From Elysia marginata (lineage: Eukaryota > Mollusca > Gastropoda > Plakobranchidae): a stretch of DNA of 23,454 bases. Location of the stretch: NCBI GenBank assembly GCA_019649035.1, contig BMAT01000211.1, positions 338,026-361,479 on the forward strand, written 5' to 3'. Both the position numbers and the translations under genes were made by a program. The stretch's first letter is position 1, and each line of letters starts with the position of its first letter. Shown one piece after another: positions 8,901-20,900 of the stretch. The notes under the pieces are model-generated. The model saw only the letters and a list, made by a program, of their open reading frames with translations, made no database searches and was not told the origin of the DNA.

Positions 8901-11900
8901 GAAAAAGCAAATACTGAATAGCGTAATGAAGATTAAAATAGACAATATCTCTTTATTTTAAGTAACTTTTAATTTAGTTGAAGAAGCTGGAAGACGCATT
9001 GATGATGCTTGATTAAACAGATATTTATAGAATTATAAATATTCATCTACTGATTGATTGACTTTTTGTGCTGTATTCAATGTTAGACAGCCTGGGGTAT
9101 ATTAGCATTCAAATTTTAAAACAAATAGGAATAAAACCAGAAAAAATTGAGTCCTTACTTGGCTCTCCACATTTCATCATTGGCAACACTCTCCCAGGAT
9201 CCAGGCTCAAAGCTAGAAACAAATCATATAATTTAAACAATTTTACTGTTATCATGAATTTTATTTAATAACTCAATGAGTCATGCCAAATCATATGATA
9301 AGACAGCCTAAGTGAGCACTCGAGTTTTATTGTATCATATGATAAGACAGATTACGGGATTTTCTTCCAAACAGCTAGAGGTCAAAAGGCAGTCATCCTG
9401 GTATTGTTAAATAGGGCATCTTTTCTTGTTGTATTTTGTGATTTCCATTTAAAACAGCTGTTTTCTTCTTTTTATTAGTAATTTTTTTTTTACCGAGGCG
9501 AAAATAAATTGACAAAAATGGAACGATTCTGAGCACTTAGGCTTGCTTATAAGATGCGACTCTATTGAGTTAATACAAAAAGAAATAACACCCAGCATGT
9601 GATATCTCATACCCTCACAGTATTTATCACTTTTTTAAATTTTTGCAATGACACACAGACGAATGACATGAATACAAAACACGGTGTAAATTTGAAAAAT
9701 AAAAAGGTGCCAGAAGTTCTTTGCATCCAGAGCTAAATAAAATGATGAACTGATTTTGAAAAAGGCGGTTATCATATGTATAATGTAATCATTAAGATGG
9801 TTCTTTACTCTTATGATTTGTGTATAAAATTTTAATTAAAAAATGAAGATACAAGAGTTCTATAAAAGATGTGTCTTGCGTTCAAGGTGAATGAGACAGA
9901 ATTCTGCAATTTTTTTAAAAAGAAAACTCCATTGAAGGGTATTTTTTTCTGGGTTCAAGTCCAAGAAATTCAAACCTGGAACAGGCTAGATATATTAAAT
10001 ATTTGCTTGATTCAACTTATTAATAGATTATTGACTTATATGTCTTTTGTATTGCATACTGATAATTTGGTTTTAGGAAAATTCAAAATTACATTTTGAT
10101 CCCTTGCGGTCTGAAACATCTAAACTAAGTTGTATGTGTTATGTACAAAAGGATAAATTTTACCATTTATAACTAGTCGAATTTTTAATGGAGCAGCTGA
10201 TTTTATCTAGCTTAAAAAAACTAAAAAAAAAAACCTCAATACACTCCAAATTAACCGATCATTCAAATTATCCAGATTGGAAAAATTTGAACTCAACTGT
10301 GCATACCTGTTTTGGGCATAGTGCCAGCTATCAGCTAGATGTTCAGTCTCCTCACTCCACTGACCAATGGCCAGAGTTTCTACTTTCTTTTTAAATCTCC
10401 AACAAACAGAGTAAGGCCATAGGTCATAGCCTTTCTTCCAAGAAGACTCATATTCTTGTACACCAATGCATGCAAAGAGGGGCCTGGTAAAGAGAAAAAA
10501 GAAAATTTGTTCAAACGTTATGTTAAAAAATTTTTCTTAAATCAACTATAGCATATTTATTATTTACCAAAAAGTTAGGCTCCGTAAACAACTCTAAATA
10601 ACCTTCAGCAGTTAGGCTAATTCAAATAAGGGTCTGGTCCAACTTTAAAACTTGATACAGTAAAACTCGGTAATAACAAGAACTCATGTTTTTTCTTGAG
10701 CTCTCGTTATAGCAGGGGTTCTCGTTNNNNNNNNNNNNNNNNNNNNNNNNNNNNNNNNNNNNNNNNNNNNNNNNNNNNNNNNNNNNNNNNNNNNNNNNNN
10801 NNNNNNNNNNNNNNNNNNNNNNNNNNNNNNNNNNNNNNNNNNNNNNNNNNNNNNNNNNNNNNNNNNNNNNNNNNNNNNNNNNNNNNNNNNNNNNNNNNNN
10901 NNNNNNNNNNNNNNNNNNNNNNNNNNNNNNNNNNNNAGGCAATGTGGGTATGATGTGTGGCTATGCGTGGGCCAATAGGCAATATAATTACGACATTGTT
11001 ACTCTCAGTCTCAAGCTCTTCAGTTCGATCAGTTTACACTGCGCGTGGAGGGGGAGGGAGGTGAGACTGAGACTGTGAGAGGAGCAGTACGGTATGTTGC
11101 GCCACTGAAAAGGGATTGGAAGGGTGGCATTGGTATCCACCACAGAAATCTCCAATCTGGTATCCACAGACCTCGATGCTCAGCATGTGAAAAACAAAGG
11201 GCATCGTACGAACACACACACGCAAGACAAGTGCGGGCGGTGGCAGCGATGGTCACTTGGTTCGCGAACGCGTTTGTGAGAGATCTACAGGCCTACGCTG
11301 TAGAGAGAGAGAGAGAGAGAGAGAGGTGGTGGTGGAGCGGAGGGGGTTGGGGAGGACAGAAGAAGTTGAAGGGGTAGAAATTAATGTGTCTAGGCCTGTG
11401 ATTTTTGTATTGTATGTAATGCGTGTCCATTACGGCACTAGCCTAGGCCTACAGCATAGAGTTCTAGGCTTCAATGTACGTGTACTTTGCTAGATTTTGG
11501 TTTGGACTTTGAATGATGCAACCTCTGCCACTCTCTCAGCCGCCTCATCGTGCTGGGTTTCGGAACACTCTGTTCTCGTTATCACCGAGATTTTTCTGGC
11601 TGAGCTGTCATAGGTTCTCGTTATTCCCAAAATAAATTATAGGGCTCAAATAGAAAGAAAAACGGGGATTTTTATATCTCTCTTTATACTAACAGTTCTC
11701 CTTATTCTAGTTCTCGATAAAAATGGGTACCACAGTATTTTTACAAATCTTGATTCAACATCTCTAAGTGGGAGCCATCATATTTTTTTCACAAATCTTT
11801 AGCAAAGGGCAATAAAGCTAAGTCCATTTTTTTATATATATTTTCTTTTACACTTCTGCCTTAAGCCTACAAAGTTGAGCTCTGCTGATTCAAAAATACC

Positions 11901-14900
11901 TGTGGTAGTTTGCATTAATCAAATCCAGAAAAGTAAAAGATTTTTCTCCATTGCTTGACACACGCTTTTTGAGATGAAGGAAACCACCTGGAAAATGAAT
12001 GGCTGGATAAAATTTTCTTGTCATGGGCAAGGACCATGGATAAGTTAGAACCTGGGGAAGTCAAACATGATGATATTCATGATTTTTCATCTCAGTATTT
12101 TAAATAAATATATATTAATTTACCTTTTTTGTTTCATACAACCTGTGAGTAGTTTAGATGACATGCGCATTACATTATGACTTGTTAAAAAGATTTTAAA
12201 AAATGACTTGTTAAAAAGATTTTTAAAAATGACTTGTTAAAAAGATTTTAAAAAACCTCGCCTGATGACTTGCTTGGTTAAAATTTACATTAAAATTAGT
12301 TTCTGCTATATTCAGCGAATCTCTGATCTTATCCTCGCTTGAAAGGAATCTTGAATGGCAAATGGAGGAGGGTGAGTCATTGTAGCGCATGGGATTATTC
12401 TTTTCCTTTTTGACCAATCTAGCAAAGAAACAGATGACCCAAAACATCTCTCTTACCTCCTGATCAAAAACAGTAAGGTCAGGTCGTACCCCTTCACACA
12501 AATGGAAATACCTAAAACAAAAGATATTCAAGAGAAAGTTCTCATTCTCTGATTGATTTTTTAAGAGAGCTAAACTGGTTGAAAACAGTCCTCAAGAAAA
12601 TAGACATAAAAGAGTTAACATTGGTTATAACAAGATCAATTGTTTTGGGATTTGATTTCACTACAGCCAAGGTTATGTTACAGTCAAGGACACTGATAAA
12701 ATAAAACCAAATTATACCTGATACTGATTTCTGTCTTTGTATTTTTCTCTTGCTGTAAGGTTTGTCTCGTTGATAAGTATTTTTCTGCATGTTTTTTGTC
12801 TCTTGTTTTCATGGCAAATTTATTTTCATCTTCTTAAGTGCATGCAGTACACCTGCAAATTTTTTTTAATCTCTCACATTTTCTTGTTTTCAACATCACC
12901 TTTCCCAGATCTCAGCCTTAATTTTATCTTCTACTACATGATACTACTGCATGCCAGCATGGTTTCAAATTTGTTTTAACTCATTGAATCCCCAATTTTC
13001 TTTAAAGATGGCATGATGCAATATACACAAACGTTGTTTAAAAAGAAAAAGTCTATAAATTTACTACAAGCTTAACAACAATGGTGATTTTTAGCTGCTT
13101 AATGGCTCAGGAAATATCAATTAGATCAAGATGTAATTACATCCCTGAGGGTTGAAACAAAACATAGGTCTCACCAACCGGTTCATTGTGACTGTTGTGA
13201 TTTCCTTCTCACAAACAAAACACAATGTGCAGCTCACTGCTTAGATCTATCCCTATCCTAAGCTTGAATAATGGACCACTCATAAGCTGACATTTAGATT
13301 GATTGGGTTGTTCCATTCGTTGTTATAAACAAAGTGAAGAAAGGGTTCTTTTTGGTGCTGCCACGTGCCATTTTATCCAATCACCATGAAACTTGCACAC
13401 AAACCTCAGGGGATCTTGAGCTACACGCAAGTGTTTTTTGGGTGTCAATAATTGCCTTTTAAAGGTGTGTAAATTCAGTTATCATCATTTCTTTGTATGA
13501 AGGCCTGATGCTAGCAACAATTAAAAGGTATCAGTGAAAAGCTCGTCAAAAGTACACTTGTGTACTTGGTTTCGTGTCAATAGCTTTCTCTGGCACCAGG
13601 CACAACCAATTATAGTAATGTGATTCTAAAATTTCCTGTTGATCAAGATGCTGAAAATTCACATTGGTCGTTGCCGCGCAGGTGTTTTCAACTCAGTAAA
13701 ACAAAGTCTACCTTAACTTAGTATATCAAATACCAAATTCATTAAAAGATGAAATGTGAAAGTTTTTCAAAGTATAGTTTTAGTTTGGGTTTGTTCCTTA
13801 AAATAGGAACATCCGTTACTTGACATTGGCCTACAACTAGCAAGAAATGATAATTATTGCCTCCCCCCCCCCCTCTTCCCCCCTCCAAGGCGTCAGTCTG
13901 TGATACTTTCTGACACATCTGAAAAAAAACCTCTTATTCAGTTAAGTTATAAAAATTAACACTATTGATGACAAACTCACCTAAAGCTGTTGGAGGGAAG
14001 ATCCCCCTTAGTGAGTATGATGGAACTGTTAGGGAAGGCAGCAAGAGACTGCAGCGCAAAATCTCGGACCACAGTGTTGGTGCTGTTGTCACACAGAGGC
14101 AGGTTTCTCTGCTGAAATAAACAAGTCCAAACATTTGAATCCATCTGACTGAGCTTGATGTGAGGATGCTTCCCGGTCTCTGGCTGATTATCTATGAGAG
14201 GCATGTTTTTTTTTTTATAGATCTAGAGATCAGAATAAATAAATAGAGGAGGCAGCTACTGCACAGTCAAATAATTAAAATATATTTTAGGTATGAAATT
14301 AGCAGTTGAGAGAGGTAGGCTTTAAGTGGAAATGTCCAAAATGTCTGCCATTCAAACCTTCGACTTATAGTAGCATAGTTCTTGTTTTTTCAAACTGCCT
14401 TAAAATATTGAACAGGTTTTTATTGATAGCTTTATCAACATGTGGGGATAAATATCATTACTCAAACTTTTTTTATATACTTCCATTGTTATAATAAACT
14501 ACATTAACTGAATTTTCTTATTTAGGTAATGTGACTTTTTATTGAAAGGTTAAAATGACATAATGATTTTTTTTTTTAAAAACAAAGACAATTCATAAAT
14601 TTGATATTGGAATTAGGTATTCATGTTGTACTTCAAGAGAAATCAGGGAAGCTTTATTCTCTTAAGTGCTAAGCTTATTTAGCCAATAAAATTTTTCCTT
14701 TAAAAAAATGTTTAAGATGAAACAACAAGAATGCTAATTAAACCTTTTAAATAAAGTATACCATTACCAAAAAAGCTAACACCTCAGATTCATCTTTCCG
14801 GAAATAAAATCTTGTTAGCACAGAAAAACTTTTGTTTTGAAGTAATAAGTAGGGGTATGAAACATGCTCTCAAAACATTCATATAGTCAACAAATAGCTA

Positions 14901-17900
14901 GGTAATTACTTCACCACTTGAAGGCAAGAGAAGAAATTTGTCTTTTGAGGTAAAGCCATAGATTTATACATTTATAGTATACAACCTTGAAAAGGAAAAT
15001 TTCCTCTAAGGAAAAAAGCAAGATTAAAACTGATTTAGCTTGTGACATTAAAAGATCTGACTTACAAGTTGCCAAGCCAATAATGGAAATATCAGGAGAT
15101 AATCCAAACAGTGTCTCTGCATGTTGACCCTCTGAGAAAATACCCTGGAATTATAAAAACTCTAAATCAGATTATAATCTTAACATGGAAGGACGGAAAA
15201 AATGTTCAACTTATTTCTTTAAGAGGATAATGCAAGAGTTCAAATACACTACATGATTATAAGAAAATGCTCATCAATTTCTAGTGTTTTTCTTGATTTT
15301 CTTCAATTTTTGTAAATCTTCATAAAATAATTTATGTGTATAGAGTCTCACAGACATGCAGCAGCACAAATAAAGAAAGGCAATGCGTGGAGAGTTACAA
15401 ACAAACATTCAGGGTATTGAAAACTGCAGAAATAAAATAAAAATGTAGGTTTGAACTGACATATAGCAGGAATGATGGTAGCAATTAACATTGGTGTAAT
15501 TTAAATAGGAGCCAAAAGGTAGGCCTATAGTGGTATAAGAAAAATCAAAGCTTTCTTCATGACAAAGACACAGAAGGCATACAAAAAAATATTCTCAGCG
15601 ATTAGATGTCATATGGTATCAATAGCCTGGGAAGCTATTGACACAAGTTTAGAGCTTTCTTGTCCTTCTACCTGCTGCAAACTGATATAAAATGGATGTC
15701 ATCTAAGGCTGACAGGCTACAGAACTATACACTATGCTAGACGTTTCATACCCTTGGCTATATAACTTCATACTCTCATGGTGCATGCTTCATACCTTGA
15801 GCCATTTTGCCAGAGACAGAAAGATTTTGTTTTGTTTTCTCAAAAGATGAATTCTCTCATAGAAGATGATGTTTTGATTTTGTTACGAAGGAGAAGTAAA
15901 CAAAAGAGACAAAGCATATGGTGCCGAGAACACCAAGGCATGGGGCCTTGCCCTTACCATTTCAATCAAATTTTCCTTGTAATTGTCCATGTTTGCCAGA
16001 TCTAGAACTACACATTTAGTTAAAAAATGAGCATATTTCTTTCTGCATGCGAGTAGCATGCAGCGAGTCACGTGTAGCATGTAGGGAGTTGTATGGCCCC
16101 CGCACAAGAGAGACATTGTTTGTTCATTTTTCTCTAAACGTTTAAAATGTAAATTGAACTGGAATCGCAGTAGAGCTGTGTGGATAAGCAAATTAAATCT
16201 TTTCCAAGGAAGGTATATATATTAGCTCTAAAAATAGGGAAAAAACAAGTGAGCTGTCGGATTTATACCTTCATCAGACAACAAAAATAAAAACGTTTAA
16301 GACATTTACATAAATAGGCACAGGACAACAATAAAAGAGAAGCAATAATATAATAAACAATATCAAATATGTATGAAGAAATAAAATGAAGATGTAAAAT
16401 GTACCTCGAAATCTAGATATAAATCTGTCTGCTGGAAAAATAAAAGAAAAAGGGGGGGGGGGGGGGGCTATGGGGAAGGGTTATCGATAGGTCTAGGTTA
16501 TGAAATAGATAGCTCTGTTTCACAAAAACTTTCTATTTTCATATTCTGTTGTTATAAGTTTAACCTGTACAGGTTCATTTTTCATTCTCTGGTTCAGGGA
16601 AGTTGAATCAACCTCAACTATATATTTTCTCTTCGCAGTTCAGATCGTTATGCGGGTTATCTTTTAGAGAAAAAGTTAGGTTGCCGCAGTTTTGTCCGAC
16701 GTGTTATTCTCTTTGTATACTCCAATGGAGTAGAATAGAATTACTTTACAGATAGCGACCCGTCATGTGTATATCCTCATATTTGTATCATGATAGCAGA
16801 AATCTACCCGAACATTGGGTGACAGTTGTAGATAGCGTATATAATCGCAAAGGTCGTAATGTAGTTGAATTGCCGCTATTTAGCAGAAAAGTGGCACCTA
16901 TGAACCTCATCTTGAGCCATGAGCAATTTTTTTAAAGAGGAGAGATGTTTTGACAATTATTCACTGTGATTTCATTACTAATAGTAATATAAAAAAAAAA
17001 AAAAGTAGAAAGAGACCTCAACAAGATTTTAGCACACAATCTAAAACAAGAACATTGTATCATGAGTCAGTACGCCAAGGTTCTTGACCAGAGTATGAAG
17101 TGGGTCAACTTATGTAGCATACACGACCAATACCAAGAAATTGGGTCCAAACCGCTTAGAAGAAGCCATTGAGTTAAGTCTAGTAACACAAATTGGGTGA
17201 ATTTTTTGTCATTTTTGCTCACCCTGCTTTCCTAAAACATGAATTTAGAGCAGAAAAAATGCTCATAACTACTAGCTCTTGGTTTTTTATGCACATAAAT
17301 GGCTCAGCTTACCCTGAAAAAAAAAACAAAAACAAATAAGGTGATTTGTTTATTATGATCTTGTAGCCCCTTATCAGGACCCGCTCTCTCTGTAAGCAGA
17401 ATCTTTTCAATATCTTAAAATGGTAAATAATAAAAAAAATCCATTTCACTTCCTGTCAGTCAATATCAGTATGTGTGGCTAGGACAAATATTTATGTCAT
17501 TAAAGACACAGACGTGCTAGAGCTAAAGTACGTAGAAGCAGAAACCTGCCTATAGACATCAGCAAATGAGATAGATGCCAGCACCACAAGAACCAAGTCA
17601 CTCTGCATCCAGAATCGTTCCACCTGATACACAAAGAGAAAGAGACAAATCAAACATGTCACGTTGTCTATAAACTGACAGTAATATTTAGAAATGTTAG
17701 AAAGCAAGAATCATTCTTTGGTGAAATAAATTGCAACTAAATGTAATCACATTAACTTAACAGCATATAAATAGTGTTAACTTAATCAAATTGTATGTAT
17801 TGATCATTCAATACTAGGTAAGTAGTTCAATGTAGTAGATTGTTAAACACAAAGTGCACAAACCAAAAGTAAAGAAGCTGTACATGTAACTTTCTGACTT

Positions 17901-20900
17901 ACCACTTTGAGAAATAGAGGGTTGGCAATATCTAGATTAGCTCTCCAACAAAAGAAAGCGATGTAACCTAACACCATTGAAGTGAAAACCACAAGGATAC
18001 TGCTCCCTGACGATTTATACCTGCAGAAAAAGCCAGATTTAAAATACAATTGATACACAAAACCTGTTGACACAGAAGAACATGTTAATAAAAAAAACAA
18101 CTAAAAAAGTAAAAATATTATGCAAAACAAAAGAAAAGAAAATGAAATTTAAATAAAAGACATACATGTAATTGTATTGAAATGGAAGCATTTATGAAAA
18201 TAGGGAATTTATATTTTTCAAATGTTAAGACAATTTTTAAAGAATGTTCTTGACAAGCCAGAAGTGATAATTTGATTCACAAGGAAACAAGAGAAATGCA
18301 ATCTGATGGTTTATTATTAAAACAGATGCTTTGAGATAGCTACATTTTTATTTTTCTTCGAAAATTGGTTGGCAGTCAGTAACATTTTCTTTCTGATGAA
18401 GGCTAAAACAAGATTATAGGAGGAAGATTATCAATTTTTCAGGTCTCATGATTCTCTTTATAAATCATATATGTGTACATATCATTTATATGTGTCTTGA
18501 CAACCAATCCAAATGAGTTTTATGTTGCAGTTCACATGATAATGTGTATTTAATTTGAACAATGCATTTTCCTAAGTTTCAAAACAATAAAATTTGCATG
18601 AAGTTATCAAAATTTTGAGAATAAATATGATAATTTTGTTCTAGATAATTAAAAAATTAGGAAACAGGAAAATTATAATTTAAAAAGATCTTTTCTCAGA
18701 TAACAATATCGGACATCCGACTAATTTGAAATGGTTGTGAGACACATTTATAAGTATTTTGAGTTGATACCTTTGAGCTGTTATCCACATAGACAAGGCC
18801 GATAACATAGAGAGGGGTATACTTAGATCTGCTGTTATATGGGTCAAATATGATCTGAAATACAGAAGACAAAGTTGGGCAAATGCGAAAAAGAGTTCTT
18901 TGAAAATCTTGAAGGCAATAAATTTAACAAGGCAACTTATCAAGTGTTTTGTTGAAAGAACTGATTCTGGTAAATGGAACTTACTTCAGCTTTTGTAGAA
19001 ATTTAGTCAATATAAAGAAACCTTGACAAGGTAGGATATAAAAATTGATCAACTCACTGCAACCCATGCATGAATCCTTGTCCAGAGTGGTCTTTGAGCT
19101 GAAAATTTGGTTTATAGAAATGAAAATGTTTTATGTTTCATTAGAAAAGTTCAGAGAATTTTCACAGACCAAATTTTTCATATATCTGAAGACTAACCTT
19201 GATCTTAAGTTGTAACTCATATAAAGTGTTTACTACCAATACACATTCGAAAACACCTTTAACATCTCTTCATAATGTGGAGAAAAATGCTTTGAATTTG
19301 ATATACGAAATTTGACTTTAGCATTAATGCCACTGAAAAGATATGTATAAAAACTTTTATTTTATTGTTATAAAACATTTAGCACTTGCTTATGATTACC
19401 CACAAAATGCAATTAAGCTACTGATAGAGTGAGCCATGCATTAGATCATTTCGAAACTGCTTTGAACATTAAAGGTAAATTAAGCTATTTAAGAAGTCCA
19501 TTTTTTCATCAAAATACTTTTCTTTAAAAAAAAAAAAAAGACTCATTTTTCCTTTTCTTAAATTGACACTCTTATTCACTTGCACCCACCAGGTCCCAGG
19601 TGCCATACTCTTGCCTTAGAAGATGCTTGAGGAAGCCAGCCAGGGAACTTTGGTCACCCCAGGTCCACCTTGCCACATTGGCTACAGTAGAGATTGGCAA
19701 ATACAGGTAGGGAGTCAGGCCTAGCGCAAAGGCCAGGGTCAGTTTCAGGATCAAACCTGAACATAGAAACTGAAATTTAAAAAAAAAATCAAACACAAAA
19801 CAGATTTGATTACAATCTTGAAAGTGACATGTTTTCTCACTCATGGAAAGTAAAAATAAAATTGATTTAATGAAAATACTGCGGGTGCATTTTTATAAAT
19901 GCATTCTTTTTCTGTTAGCTCACAAAAATAGGACATGTGTATATGTTTTTAAATATGGTTTCTCAGAAAACTTAAAAACCACCTTTATGTTTTCAAGAGT
20001 TGACCATTGCAATTCTCTTTTTGCTAATTTGCCATAGAAGGTCCTTTCAAAACCATCCTTCCAGATTAGTGTTAAACAGGGAAAACTACACCGTTTACCA
20101 GTAAAATAAAACATATCCTACAAGTTTGCAGTTTTATGTCATAAATGTAATGATGGTAATGATTTGATGAAACTTCATAAACCATCTCATCCTCTTCAAT
20201 TCAAAAATTTGATTGCTCAGAATACCTGAGAAAAGCTGTGAGACAAACACCAATAGATTTTTCAGTCACTTTGCACCATCCTCTTGGAACTCATTGCCTA
20301 TGGTTCTTAAATTAACATCATCTGAACATTAATTCAAAAAAGGGTCTGAGAATGTATTTTAGTAAAGGCTACTATGAAATTAATTTCCACCTCAGTACTT
20401 ATATGGTTGTTTGAAAGTGCTAAGTAGGCAAGTTTGTGAAAAAGTGTGCTTAGTACACAGCCCACCACTTTTTTTAACCTACAATATGCCTTGAGGTCAC
20501 ATTCAGATATAAATCTGAAGGCGCTTCAAGGCTGCCAAAAGGCATATCTATCAACTTGCGCCCATACACTACGACTTTCAAAATGGCGCCTGCTCAACAG
20601 ATTTCACCAAGTAACTACAAAGAATCTGTTTTGTGTAATGTATTTTGGTTTCTTGTTTTTCCTCGAACAAACAGCATCCACTTATCTTGATGGGATTTTA
20701 ATAAATCACTCCATGTAACAAAAAAAAAACCTTTAAAAAAACCTTAAAAAGTTACCTCATTTTTCCAAAGACGAAGCATAACCCACGGTACTAGAAACAC
20801 AATGTACAGAATACTGGTATGTTGGTTACTCAAGCACAGCCCACAGACAAAGGAACCAAAGTAAGACACCTACATACAGAAAAGTGTTTTTAAATGGTAA

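Larger units (their letters stand above)
10658..11735. mobile_element. pogo-like element with GC-rich core and assembly gap
   Basis: The left end is TA/CAGTAAAACTCGGTAATAAC and the right end ...AAAAATGGGTACCACAG/TA. The ends agree at 16 of 27 positions as inverted repeats. Subterminal GTTCTCGTTAT units recur on the right (near 11573 and 11613), at the left edge of the gap, and in inverse as ATAACAAGAAC. CAGT termini between TA dinucleotides, and this type of subterminal repeat, are typical of pogo/Tigger elements. No transposase is visible; part of the interior is unsequenced. Lies in the TMEM260 intron between exons L and M. Confidence 0.5.

Noticed and set aside
10622..10982. Open frames across the N run
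   Set aside because: They exist only because unknown bases contain no stop codons.
11045..11493. Overlapping open frames in the GC-rich core
   Set aside because: They are rich in low-complexity GE/RE and GGW runs from the (AG)n and (GGT)n repeats, with no domain. GC-rich sequence has few stops by chance.
13981..14204. Longer TMEM260 exon J reaching to 14183 or 14191
   Set aside because: It would add about 24 residues unlike the family, and the upstream acceptors have poor pyrimidine tracts. The internal TTTATTTCAG gives the expected length and phase.
15066..15144. Alternative exon I starting [10 protein letters not shown]
   Set aside because: It reads a different frame that lacks the last hydrophobic segment and fits the next exon only through a poor acceptor.
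15778..16191. Open frames on both strands near 15.8-16.2 kb
   Set aside because: No homology, no splice context and no match to the missing parts of TMEM260, whose exons H and I already join in phase.
16247..16279. Hammerhead ribozyme core on the minus strand (CTGATGA...)
   Set aside because: The second core strand reads GACA instead of GAAA and no stems I and III could be formed, so it is not a credible ribozyme.
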